19,805 nucleotides of DNA from Candidatus Zhuqueibacterota bacterium (GCA_003644825.1 QNDJ01000003.1:1-19805); one strand, 5' to 3'; shown: positions 6,635 through 15,443, counted from the first letter of the stretch. Translations and numbers: made by a program. The notes: generated by a model from the letters alone, not told the origin.

Positions 6635-8320
6635 TCAAGAAAGATATCTATCCATAGAATCAGCAGCAGTATGACCTGCAGCTATTGCCTCGATTACTGT
6701 TGCTGGACCGGTAACATCATCGCCACCAGCAAATATTCCGGGTCTGTTGGTTGCCCCATTTTTATCAATTACAAATGAATCCCATCTTGAGATTTCGAGC
6801 CCGTGCCCTTCATGAAGAAAAGATATATCAGGACGCTGACTAATCGCAGGAATAATACAATCTGCTTCAACTTCAAATTCAGAGCCCTCAACCGGTATTG
6901 GTCTTCTTCTACCGCTTGCATCGAGTTTACCCAGCCTCATTTTAGTACACAACATTCCTGTAACCTTCCCATTACTGCCAAGAATTTTAACAGGTGCAGC
7001 AAGATAATGAATCTTCACACCCTCTCTTTCTGCCTCTTCAACCTCCCAGGGGTTAGCAGGCATTTCTTTCCTTGACCTTCTATAAAGAATGTAAACTTCA
7101 TCACTACCAAGCCTTAGAGCTGTTCTTGCTGAATCAATAGCCGAATTACCACCACCAATAACTATAACCTTTTTACCTGGTTTACTCTTATCTCCGAGAT
7201 TTACCCTTCTTAAAAATACCACACAATCAAGAAAACCCTCATAATCATCTTCGCCTGGAACTCTGAGTTTTAATCCCTTATGTGCACCAATTCCAAGAAA
7301 TACAGCTTTATATCCTTTCTTAAAAAGGTCATCAATGGTAAAATCTTTATTTATTGGTGTATTTAGTTTAATATCTACACCCAGATGTTTAATGTAATCC
7401 ACCTCAACTTCTATAATATCTCTGGGCAGTCGATATTCTGGTATTCCCAGCCACAGCATACCACCCGGAACGGGTGCTGCTTCATAAATTGTGCAATCGT
7501 ATCCTTTAAGAGCAAGGTCATGAGCAACCGTTAAACCAGCAGGTCCAGCTCCAACTACTGCAACCTTTATGTGTTTACTTTTTTCAGGTGGTTTAGGAAG
7601 AAAACTTTTCCCTTCTTTTCTTAATTTTAGTTCGTAATCTGCTACAAATCTTTTTAAAGCATCAATTGCAACTGGCTGGTCTATTTTCCCCCTGTTGCAT
7701 GCATCTTCACAGGGATGATTACAAACTCTACCACAAATAGCAGGAAGGGGATTCCTCTCTCTTATAACCTTTAAGGCTTCAAGAAATTTCCCTTCGGCAA
7801 TCAGTCCTATATATTTTCTGATGTTTATATGAACAGGACAGGTTTCCACACAAATCGGGGTTTCTTTTTCAATATTATAAAGAAAAGGATATGCAGTAGA
7901 ATTATGAATATCTATTGCTGTCCTTAAAATAAGCCCTTCATTAAAAGTATCATAAGGTTTTATCGGGCAAACCCTCATACAATCACCACATGCAGTACAG
8001 TTTTCATTAACTCTTAGTGGGTTTTTCACAACTTTAACTTCAAAGTTTCCTGCTTCTCCTTTAACCCGTGAAATTTCTGCATTTGTAATAATTTTAATAT
8101 TAGGGTGTCTGTAAACAGCGTTAATATCAGGTGCAAATCTGCAAAATGCCGGTTTATCATCAGGATAAGCAGAACTTAATTGAGAAAAAGTACCACCAAT
8201 AGCAGGTGCCTTTTCAACAAGATACACCTTGAAACCTGAATTAGCAAGTTCAAGTGCAGACCTTATTCCTGTTATACCTCCACCTGCTATTATTACTGTT
8301 CCTGTATTACTATTTTCCAT
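6635..8320 (-). CDS. HdrA N-terminal half fused to a GltD/NfnB-like NAD(P)H oxidoreductase
   Basis: Flavoprotein of 561 residues. Residues 8-120 are the N-terminal half of HdrA: FAD motif GGGITGIRSALELANSG, C60 at the position occupied by selenocysteine in the neighbouring HdrA, and a [4Fe-4S] motif CTACGDCMRVCP (109-119). From about 155 the protein becomes GltD-like: CVETCP and the CGRVCNHPCEDACNR cluster (197-210), FAD motif VGAGPAGLTVAHDLA (256-270), nucleotide motif VIGGGNSAID (387-396) and YRRSRKEMPA, which in GltD relatives favours NADPH. The insertion falls between the two ferredoxin motifs of HdrA, and the remaining HdrA half is in the next gene. The ATG at 8320 lacks a clear Shine-Dalgarno. 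It probably brings NAD(P)H to the Hdr-like complex. Confidence 0.88.
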   Translation of the reverse strand: MENSNTGTVIIAGGGITGIRSALELANSGFKVYLVEKAPAIGGTFSQLSSAYPDDKPAFCRFAPDINAVYRHPNIKIITNAEISRVKGEAGNFEVKVVKNPLRVNENCTACGDCMRVCPIKPYDTFNEGLILRTAIDIHNSTAYPFLYNIEKETPICVETCPVHINIRKYIGLIAEGKFLEALKVIRERNPLPAICGRVCNHPCEDACNRGKIDQPVAIDALKRFVADYELKLRKEGKSFLPKPPEKSKHIKVAVVGAGPAGLTVAHDLALKGYDCTIYEAAPVPGGMLWLGIPEYRLPRDIIEVEVDYIKHLGVDIKLNTPINKDFTIDDLFKKGYKAVFLGIGAHKGLKLRVPGEDDYEGFLDCVVFLRRVNLGDKSKPGKKVIVIGGGNSAIDSARTALRLGSDEVYILYRRSRKEMPANPWEVEEAEREGVKIHYLAAPVKILGSNGKVTGMLCTKMRLGKLDASGRRRPIPVEGSEFEVEADCIIPAISQRPDISFLHEGHGLEISRWDSFVIDKNGATNRPGIFAGGDDVTGPATVIEAIAAGHTAADSMDRYLS

Positions 8321-8352
8321 AACTACTAATAAATTAATTTTAAATTTAGTTA

Positions 8353-9126
8353 CTACTCATCTACAGTTTTCCATAATGGAGAACTTCCTGAGACATCTTC
8401 AAGCTCTACAAGTCCCATTTTCTTCAAATTAGCTATTTCTCTAAGGATACGATGAGAAGGAAGCCTCATTTTTTCAGATAATTCCTTTACAGAAGAAGGC
8501 TTATTTTTCAACCTCAAAAGTATCTCCTGCAGGTCAACTTCATCCATCACAACTTCCTTAAACATTCTCTCTATTTCATGAGCAGTGAATATTTCGTTAT
8601 AAAGGTTACCACTTTCCATAAATTCGGTTCTTTTACCAACAACCCATCTCAGTTTCTTACCTTCAAGGGCATTCCTGACTGCTTCCAATTTGAGTTTTAA
8701 CTCATTTTCACTTAAATTTTCTGCTTTACCAATCCTTCCCAGTTCAATAATTTTATCCATAAATTCAGAAACATATTTTACAAATTTTTGTGCTTCAGCA
8801 GAGGACATAAACTTAATCGTCAATCTCTCAGGAGATATACCTGCTCGTTTTAGAGCAAGCTGTGTCAAAAGTATTTTACCCTGAGCCTGATAATTTCCTG
8901 ATATATACCTGCATTCACCTAACAGACAGCCACCGCAGAATACTCCATCTGCTCCATTAACAAAAGCTTCCATTATCAATGAAGGGTCTATACGACCTGA
9001 ACACATCACTCTGATTATTCTAATATCAGGTTTATACTGAATCCTCGCAACCCCGGCGAGGTCTGCTGCTCCGTATGCTCACCAATTACAGCAAAAAGCA
9101 ATTATTTTTGGCCTGAATTTTTCCAT
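8353..9126 (-). CDS. mvhD: MvhD-like selenoprotein with winged-helix-like C-terminal domain
   Basis: MvhD-family [2Fe-2S] electron carrier of 257 residues with an in-frame TGA (9081-9079, codon 16) read as selenocysteine. The ATG at 9126 follows GAGGAG, and the N terminus reads FCCNWUAYGAADLAG, where U replaces the cysteine of the family motif CCNWCSY. Other expected cluster cysteines are C42 (MCSGR), C67 and C72 (GCLLGECRY). A SECIS-like hairpin follows the TGA. Known selenoprotein relatives include VhuD and BamF. MvhD normally ends near residue 140; here a helical linker and a winged-helix-like segment (about 195-257, SVKELSEKMRLPSHRILREI) are added. It follows an HdrA gene by 7 nt, and MvhD normally docks on HdrA. 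A conventional gene caller would start it at 9009 and lose 39 residues. Confidence 0.9.
9043..9061 (-). promoter_or_regulatory. Bacterial SECIS-like hairpin of the MvhD selenoprotein
   Basis: On the minus strand, CCTCGC-CGGGGTT-GCGAGG forms a perfect 6-bp GC-rich stem with a 7-nt loop containing GGGGU. It begins 18 nt after the TGA at 9081-9079, within the range expected for SelB-dependent selenocysteine insertion, and apical G and U residues are features SelB needs. Its GC content stands out in this AT-rich coding region. Confidence 0.75.
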
Positions 9127-9133
9127 ATAATAT

Positions 9134-10813
9134 TTACTCCTCTAAAAAAGCCCTTATCTGAGCCTTTATCTGTTCATCACTGAAATGATTCATTCTTATC
9201 GCATGCCTGTAACAGGAAGCACCACAAATTCCGCATCCTCTGCATGCAACTTCAATAACTTTTGCTTTTACACCTTTTGGAGTTTCTACCATTTCTATCG
9301 CATTTGAAGGACATAAAGAAGCACACAACCCACAGCCTCTACATTCATCTTCATAGTAAACACTGGATACAATAGGCTCTACCATTACATACTTCTTTTC
9401 AAGATGAATGGAAGATCTGGCAGCAGCACCAAGAGCCTGTGTAGTACTCTCCTCAGTTGAAGCAGGCCAGTGAGCAGTTCCACAAACATATATACCATTT
9501 GTCGAAAAATCGAGAGGCCTTAATTTTATATGTGCTTCAAGATAGAACCCGTTTTCATCAAGAGTAACCTTTAACTTCTTAGAAAGATTCTCATTATCTT
9601 CAGGTGCTACAAGAGGCGTTGCAAGAATAATCAAATCTGCAGGTATTAAAAGCTCCTTACCCAGAATCTCATTGTAAACTCGAACTGTATTATCCTCTAC
9701 TTCTGGAAGTTTATTCAGGGAATAGTTTACAAACCTTATTCCATTTATTTTTGCTCTTCTTAATGTTTCCTCATTGGTTGTTCCATAAGCCTGTAAATCT
9801 CGATATAAAATAAAAATTTTCGATTCAGGATTCTTTTCTTTAATCAGTAATGCATTCTTTATTGCACTCATACAGCAAATTCTTGAGCAGTAAACTCTCT
9901 CATTATTCCTTGACCCGGCACACAGAATCATAACAAAATTCTTATATTGACTGATTCCATCATTTTTTAATTTATCTTCAAGTTGGAGCATATCTATTAC
10001 TTTTTTACCATCATAGCTAAATAAACCTTCAGGACTAAGAGTTTTTGCCCCGGTTGCAACAATTATAACACCAATATCAAAATTTAATTCATTGCCTTTA
10101 TCATTTTCTGCTTTTACTTTATAATTTCCGATATATCCTCCAACATTTTTAATCTCAGTAGAAGTAAAAACATTGATATTTTTATTTTTTTTCACTTCAT
10201 TAATCTTCTGATTTATATATTCTTCTGCATTGATGTTTTCAGGGTAAATTTTATATAGAGATTTTACCAACCCACCCAGCTTTTTTTCTTTTTCTATCAG
10301 TTTTACCTTAAAACCCCTGTTAGCGAGAGATAGAGCAGCAGATAACCCTGAAATACCACCGCCGATAACAAGAGCAGATGGTATTACACCAGCCGTTATT
10401 CTATCCTTTGGTTCGAGTTTGCTGGCTCTGGCAACCCCCATTCGGACAAGGTCTTTTGCTTTTTGTGTAGCTTCCTCTCTTTCATTTTTATGAACCCAGG
10501 AACATTGTTCTCTTATATTGACAAACTCAAACAGGTAAGGGTTTAAACCTGCTTCTTCACAGGCTGCCCTGAACGTGGGTTCATGGGTCAATGGTGTACA
10601 CGCTGCAACCACCACCCTGTTAAGATTGTTATTTTTAATTCCTTCTTTTATTTCATTGACTCCGGATTCAGAACAGGTAAATAAATTCTCCTTAACATAT
10701 ACTACTCCAGGAAGGGTCTTAGAATATTCTGCTACTTCTGGAACATCAAGAAATCCCCCGATATTGGTTCCACAATTACAAACAAAAACACCTATTCTTA
10801 ATTTTTCTTCCAC
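9134..10813 (-). CDS. hdrA: HdrA-like FAD/iron-sulfur subunit with C-terminal ferredoxin domain
   Basis: HdrA-family protein of 559 residues. The N-terminal domain has C12/C14 (VCNCG), C47, C72 and C104 (REQCSWVH). The FAD Rossmann motif GGGISGLSAALSLANRG starts near residue 150, and YCSRICCMSAIKNA lies in the middle. Two [4Fe-4S] motifs at the C terminus (CRGCGLCASLCP and CRGCGICGASCY) probably pass electrons on. It lacks the internal ferredoxin insert and the CSxC/U motif of full HdrA; both are found instead in the selenoprotein HdrA encoded just upstream, so the two may together make one functional unit (inference). The start is GTG at 10813. It is the close paralogue of the HdrA at 13776-15443, with all five N-terminal cysteines at identical positions. 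Confidence 0.9.
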   Translation of the reverse strand: MEEKLRIGVFVCNCGTNIGGFLDVPEVAEYSKTLPGVVYVKENLFTCSESGVNEIKEGIKNNNLNRVVVAACTPLTHEPTFRAACEEAGLNPYLFEFVNIREQCSWVHKNEREEATQKAKDLVRMGVARASKLEPKDRITAGVIPSALVIGGGISGLSAALSLANRGFKVKLIEKEKKLGGLVKSLYKIYPENINAEEYINQKINEVKKNKNINVFTSTEIKNVGGYIGNYKVKAENDKGNELNFDIGVIIVATGAKTLSPEGLFSYDGKKVIDMLQLEDKLKNDGISQYKNFVMILCAGSRNNERVYCSRICCMSAIKNALLIKEKNPESKIFILYRDLQAYGTTNEETLRRAKINGIRFVNYSLNKLPEVEDNTVRVYNEILGKELLIPADLIILATPLVAPEDNENLSKKLKVTLDENGFYLEAHIKLRPLDFSTNGIYVCGTAHWPASTEESTTQALGAAARSSIHLEKKYVMVEPIVSSVYYEDECRGCGLCASLCPSNAIEMVETPKGVKAKVIEVACRGCGICGASCYRHAIRMNHFSDEQIKAQIRAFLEE

Positions 10814-10842
10814 AATATCTTCCCGAACTTTAATTAACTATT

Positions 10843-12147
10843 CTATGCCCTTTTTTTCAATTTTAAACCTGCCAGTGTTTCCATAACTCTATCTGCAGCA
10901 GCGCTTGCAGCAGCAACAGATTCCGGAATATCCATTGGCCCCTGACTGAAACCACAGGCAAATATGCCCGGCACAGTTGTATCAGAAGGATACGGTAAAT
11001 TCTTTCTTACAAATCCATTCTCATCAAGTTCGTAGCCAAACATCTTACTCAATTTTTCAGCATCACTGCTTGGTTTTGCTGCAGTAGAAAGAACAACCAT
11101 ATCAACTTTTAAACTTTTAACCTTCCTTTCTATCGTATCCTCATACCATACCACCGGATTTTGTTCTTCATCTTCAGTAATTTCAGCAACCCTGCCTCTT
11201 ATATAATTAATTCCATATTCATCTTTTCCTCTTCTTTCATACTTTTGAAACCATTTACCAACATTTCGAAAATCAGTATGGAATATATAAGAATCTGATT
11301 CAGAGTCATGTTCTCTTGCAAGCATAGCATCTTTTATTGCATACATACAGCAAACACTGGAACAGTAATTGCAATTATTAAGGTCTCTGGAACCAACACA
11401 CTGAATATAAGCCACTTTTTTTGCCAGCTTTTTATCTGATGGCCTTAAAAGATGACCGCCAGTTGGACCTGTTGCATTAATCAGTCTTTCATATTCCAGA
11501 CCAGTAATTATATTTTTCAGTCTTTTATACCCATATTGTGTTAAATGAGAAGGGTCAAACATCTCCAGACCCGTAGCAATCACCACTGCCCCTACATCAA
11601 GTTCTACAATTTCATCTTTTTGTTCATAATCAATTGCACCTTTTTTACATATTTTTTCACACAATTTACACCTTCCTTTTAGAAAAAAAGTGCAAACATC
11701 TTTATCAATAGTTGCAACCGCCGGAATACCCTGTGCAAAGTAGATATATATTGCTTTTCTATCCCTCAAACCCATATCAAAAGAATCGGGTGCTTTCTTG
11801 GGACATTTCTCTATACACTCGCCACAGGCATTGCATATATTTTCATTAACATACCTTGCTTTTTTTCGAATTTTTACCTTAAAATTTCCTGCTTCTCCTT
11901 TTGCATCTTCAACCTCACTATAAGCCATAATCTTTATGTTAGGATGCCGACCGGCATCCAGCATTTTCGGAGCAAGAATTCATATAGAACAATCATTGGT
12001 AGGAAATGTTTTATCGAGCTGTGCCATAATTCCGCCTATACTGGGCTTTTTTTCTACAAGATATACTTTTTTACCCATTTCTGCAAGATCAAGGGAAGCC
12101 TGTATTCCTGCTATTCCACCTCCTATAACCAGTACATCTTCACTCAA
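10843..12147 (-). CDS. hdrA: HdrA-like selenoprotein with internal ferredoxin insert
   Basis: HdrA-family flavoprotein of 434 residues with an in-frame TGA (11982-11980, codon 56) read as selenocysteine. I start it at TTG 12147, after AGGAGG and 1 nt past the stop of the HdrCB gene; the next residues, [21 protein letters not shown], give the FAD motif. The segment [16 protein letters not shown] matches the conserved CSxC of HdrA with U at the second cysteine, as in selenoprotein HdrA of some methanogens. An internal ferredoxin domain has C105/108/111/115 and C152/160/163/167, followed by QCVGSRD and NYCSSVCC. It has neither the HdrA N-terminal domain nor C-terminal ferredoxins. A conventional caller would start it at ATG 11964 and lose the FAD motif. 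A GGUC-loop SECIS follows the TGA. Confidence 0.92.
11942..11959 (-). promoter_or_regulatory. Bacterial SECIS-like hairpin of the HdrA selenoprotein
   Basis: On the minus strand, GGATGCC-GGTC-GGCATCC is a perfect 7-bp stem with a GGUC loop, beginning 21 nt after the TGA at 11982-11980. A GGUC apex is also what I recall for the E. coli fdhF SECIS recognised by SelB. Spacing, stem strength and loop sequence agree with a functional selenocysteine insertion signal. Confidence 0.85.
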
Positions 12148-12148
12148 A

Positions 12149-13285
12149 TTATTTTCCTCCTAACTTTTCTGCTATTAACGTTGTTATATCTTTAATCCTT
12201 ATATTATAGTTATTGTCTCTGTCAAAAAGGGCACAATTCAGATGTATTTCACACTTGGGGCATCCTGTTATCAGTGTCTCGGCTCCTGTATTTTCTGCTT
12301 CTTTAAGCCGCTCAACCTGAATTAATTTATTAACCGATGTACAGTTTATCCAGTTGCTTGAACCACAGCATAAAGAGTTTGCTCTGTTTCTTGGCATATC
12401 TTTAAAAACAATTCCAGGTATATTCTGTATTAAATTTCTTGGTTCTTCATATATTCCCATAAATCTGCCGAGTCTGCATGGGTCCTGATATGTAACTTTA
12501 TCCTCAGTTTCCAGAAACGAAAAATCTCCATCCCTGAGTTTTTCATTTACGAAGTTGGGCAGATATACACATTCAAAATCCAATTTTCCAAAATACAAAG
12601 GATAGACCTCTTTAAACATATTGTATCCTTCAGGACAGGTAAAAAAAACTACTTCAGCACCAGAATTATTTATTGTTTTCAAATTGTATTCTGCAAGGGT
12701 TTTAAATACATCAAATTCACCAATCCAGTAATGGTCATGTCCACAACATCTTTCATTCTCCGATATAACAGGTTCAATTCCAAAAAAATTAAAAATTTTT
12801 AAAGCTGATACTGCTATATCAATACTTTTAACATTAATATCTTTAAATATAATATTAAAAAAAGGTAAACACCCGACAAAATAATAAAACTTTCCCCTGT
12901 CAGTAACTTTAAAATTTTCAGGAATCCACTCTTTTGATTTTCTGAAGAATTCTGTGGTCTGGAGCTCCATCATTGCTTTTAAAGTTCCTGCGTGAGTACA
13001 GGTTCCATTTTCACCAAGAAGTTTTGCTTCAATTCTTGACCTCATAATAAACTGGTTAAAATCAACCGATGCAGGACACCTTGAACTACAGGCTTTACAG
13101 GTTAAACAGGACCATAACTTTTTGCTCCTTATTACATCATCTTCTTCCCCTAAAAGCAAATTTTCAACCATTAATCTGGGTGAAAAATTAGAGTCTATCC
13201 TTGATATCGGACAGCTTCCAGTGCATATCCCACACTCAATACAAAAATATGCTTTTGTATCATCAATTATTTTTTCTATATTCAC
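12149..13285 (-). CDS. HdrC-HdrB-like fusion (HdrD/BamD-type) iron-sulfur protein
   Basis: Iron-sulfur protein of 378 residues. The HdrC part carries two [4Fe-4S] motifs, [12 protein letters not shown] (C15-C25) and [12 protein letters not shown] (C60-C70). Two CCG domains follow (about 134-230 and 265-365), the type that binds the catalytic non-cubane [4Fe-4S] clusters in HdrB. The second is complete ([19 protein letters not shown]). The first has VGCLP and ERCCGHD but ends TCPEG instead of CxxC. This is the most likely site of substrate or acceptor reduction in the complex. The GTG start at 13285 overlaps the TGA of the preceding MvhD-like gene and sits behind GGAGGT, so translation is coupled. 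HdrD, GlpC-like or BamD-type roles are alternatives; the substrate cannot be named. Confidence 0.87.
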   Translation of the reverse strand: MNIEKIIDDTKAYFCIECGICTGSCPISRIDSNFSPRLMVENLLLGEEDDVIRSKKLWSCLTCKACSSRCPASVDFNQFIMRSRIEAKLLGENGTCTHAGTLKAMMELQTTEFFRKSKEWIPENFKVTDRGKFYYFVGCLPFFNIIFKDINVKSIDIAVSALKIFNFFGIEPVISENERCCGHDHYWIGEFDVFKTLAEYNLKTINNSGAEVVFFTCPEGYNMFKEVYPLYFGKLDFECVYLPNFVNEKLRDGDFSFLETEDKVTYQDPCRLGRFMGIYEEPRNLIQNIPGIVFKDMPRNRANSLCCGSSNWINCTSVNKLIQVERLKEAENTGAETLITGCPKCEIHLNCALFDRDNNYNIRIKDITTLIAEKLGGK

Positions 13286-13698
13286 GAAGAGACCTCCGTT
13301 TGAACCTTGCCCATTTTTCTTATTTTCATTACAAATTTATTTACTATCGAAGCAAAGGTCGAACCATCGACTTCTGTGAACAACTTTATTTCCAATCTTT
13401 CAGGTTCTATTCCTGAAAACTTCAATAATTGTTTTGTTTCTTCAACTACTTTAATGCATTTTTCATTTCCGACAATATAATGACAATCACCTTCCTCGCA
13501 GCCTGCTATCATAACACCATCAGCACCATTCTTAAAAGCTGTAAGAATATTTGAAGGAGTTATCTGACCTGTGCATATAACTCTTATTATTCTAACAAAT
13601 GGTGAATATTGCTGCATTTCAACACCAGCATTATCTGCTCCAATATAGGGTGTCCATTCACATGCAAAAATAATTATCTCCGGGTCTTTTTTATTCAT
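13282..13698 (-). CDS. mvhD: MvhD-like iron-sulfur subunit without the second Cys/Sec
   Basis: MvhD-family protein of 138 residues, the usual length. Conserved parts include FACEWTPYIGADNAG near residue 12, 'RVICTGQITP', GADGVMIAGCEEGDCHYIVGN and GIEPERLEI. In the usual NWC/U motif the second cysteine or selenocysteine is replaced by threonine (EWT), so cluster coordination or redox behaviour must differ from the selenoprotein MvhD encoded at 8353-9126. It lies between an HdrA-like gene (77 nt upstream) and the HdrCB fusion (overlapping), the normal setting for passing electrons into HdrA. ATG at 13698 is preceded by CAGGA. Confidence 0.9.
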   Translation of the reverse strand: MNKKDPEIIIFACEWTPYIGADNAGVEMQQYSPFVRIIRVICTGQITPSNILTAFKNGADGVMIAGCEEGDCHYIVGNEKCIKVVEETKQLLKFSGIEPERLEIKLFTEVDGSTFASIVNKFVMKIRKMGKVQTEVSS

Positions 13699-13775
13699 CT
13701 GTTATAATCCTGCTGTGTAATATTTTAAGTTTATTTCTGAATTAAAACAAAATTTTATATTTTCAAAATCTTTAC

Positions 13776-15443
13776 TCACACAAAAACACCTAACATACTA
13801 TCAATTTGTTTTTTTGAAATAACCTGTGGTTGCAAAGCACCGCTCGGGCAAACCACAGTACACACTCCACAACCCTTACACATAATAGAATTGAATTTTA
13901 CCTGTTTTATACCACTACCAGTATCGAACAATTCAACAGCATTAAACTCACAAACTTCAACACATCTGCCACACCCTCTGCAGGTCTCAGAATCATAACT
14001 GACAACAACAGGTTCAATTTCTATCTTTTTATTCTTTAATACAACATATCCTCTGGAAGCAGCACTATATCCCTGAGCAATACTCTCAAAAGTATTTGCA
14101 GGCCAGTGCACATTACCTGCAACATAAATTCCCCGGGGAACATATTTACCCGGTTTAAGGCGAACCTGTTTCTCAACAAGAAATCCATTCTCATCTAAAG
14201 GTATTCCGAGTATATTATGGAGCTCTTCAGATTGCTCATCCGGAACAACAGGAACAGATAAAACAAGTAAATTATAAGGTAAATCCCCTGACCTTTTTGT
14301 TTCAGTTCCAGTAAACAGAATTACATCTTCAAGTATTTTCACAGGTTCAGCGTAATTATACTGGATAAAATTTATACCGGAAAGCTCTGCTCTCTTTCTG
14401 TCCTTTTCATTGAAAGCAGGAATATCTCTGTAAAGAATAGTAATATCTGCCTGAGGTGACATTTCTTTTAAAATAATTGCATTTTTTATTGCAGTAATAC
14501 AACACACCCTTGCACAGTAAGGCCGTTCATTATTTCTGACACCCTCACATTGAAACATTACAACTTTTCCAGGGTTTTTAAGTCTTTTGTCATTTTCCAG
14601 CAGCATTCTTTCGAGGTCCATCTGGGAAATTACTTTATCGCTTTTTCCGTAGTCTGGATTTTCTGGTTGAAGAGCTTTTGCACCGGCTGCAACAATTATT
14701 ATCCCGGCATTCTTTTTAATTTCTCTGTTATTCTGGGTAATAACAACATCGTAATTCCCAACACAACCCGAAACACTGGTTACTCTGGCATTTGTTAATA
14801 TCTCAATACCCGGTATACTTTCTATCTTCTTTATCCTGTTCCGAATAAAATCCCTGGCATTAATCATAGTTGGGTAAATTTTATATAAATTCTTCAGCAT
14901 TCCACCAAGTTCTTTTTCCTTCTCAACGAGTAAAACTTTAACATTTTTTTCTGCCAGAGATATAGCAGATGTAATTCCCGTAATGCCACCACCGATGATT
15001 AAAGCTGATGGAATAACTTCTTCTTCAATAACATCAAGGGGTTTACTTTCCTTTACTTTAGCTACCCCCATACCCACAAGTTTCTTTGCTTTTAACAGAG
15101 CTTTCTCCTCGCTGTCAATATGAACCCAGGCACATTGTTCCCGAATATTTACCATTTCAAATAAATAGCTGTTTAACCCTGCTTCCTCAGCAAGGTTTCT
15201 AAAAATGTTCTCAAATATTCTCGGCGAACATCCCGCAACAATAAAATGAGTTAAGTTCTTCTCCTTTATTACTTTACTTATAAATCTTTTACCATCTTTT
15301 GAACAGGAATAAGGAAGTCTCTTTACAAAAGTTACATTATCCAGGGATTCTGCAAATTTTTCAACCTCTTCAAGGTCAATATAATCAGATATTTTGTTTC
15401 CACAATTACAGATAAAAACTCCTATATTAATACTCTCGCTCAC
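13776..15443 (-). CDS. hdrA: HdrA-like FAD/iron-sulfur subunit with C-terminal ferredoxin domain
   Basis: HdrA-family protein of 555 residues and the first Hdr gene of the operon. N-terminal domain cysteines are C12/C14 (ICNCG), C47, C72 and C104 (REQCAWVH). The FAD motif GGGITGITSAISLAEKN starts near residue 151, YCARVCCITAIKNA follows, and two [4Fe-4S] motifs close the protein (CRGCGRCVEVCE, CKGCGVCTVVCP). Like its paralogue at 9134-10813 it lacks the internal ferredoxin insert and the CSxC/U site. The start is GTG at 15443 behind GAGGAG, 12 nt after the NuoG-like gene, which places it at the junction of the NADH-oxidising and Hdr-like parts of the system. FAD in HdrA is the usual bifurcating flavin, but whether this paralogue bifurcates cannot be read from the sequence. 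Confidence 0.9.
   Translation of the reverse strand: MSESINIGVFICNCGNKISDYIDLEEVEKFAESLDNVTFVKRLPYSCSKDGKRFISKVIKEKNLTHFIVAGCSPRIFENIFRNLAEEAGLNSYLFEMVNIREQCAWVHIDSEEKALLKAKKLVGMGVAKVKESKPLDVIEEEVIPSALIIGGGITGITSAISLAEKNVKVLLVEKEKELGGMLKNLYKIYPTMINARDFIRNRIKKIESIPGIEILTNARVTSVSGCVGNYDVVITQNNREIKKNAGIIIVAAGAKALQPENPDYGKSDKVISQMDLERMLLENDKRLKNPGKVVMFQCEGVRNNERPYCARVCCITAIKNAIILKEMSPQADITILYRDIPAFNEKDRKRAELSGINFIQYNYAEPVKILEDVILFTGTETKRSGDLPYNLLVLSVPVVPDEQSEELHNILGIPLDENGFLVEKQVRLKPGKYVPRGIYVAGNVHWPANTFESIAQGYSAASRGYVVLKNKKIEIEPVVVSYDSETCRGCGRCVEVCEFNAVELFDTGSGIKQVKFNSIMCKGCGVCTVVCPSGALQPQVISKKQIDSMLGVFV

Noticed and set aside
9079-9081. TGA as a true stop, with the MvhD gene starting at GTG 9009
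   Set aside because: A start at 9009 would have no suitable Shine-Dalgarno and would lose the cluster-binding CCNWU motif, which is encoded in frame just upstream behind GAGGAG and ATG.
11980-11982. TGA as a nonsense mutation making the HdrA gene a pseudogene
   Set aside because: Homology continues in the same frame on both sides, the site is a known Cys/Sec position, and a SECIS-like hairpin follows directly.
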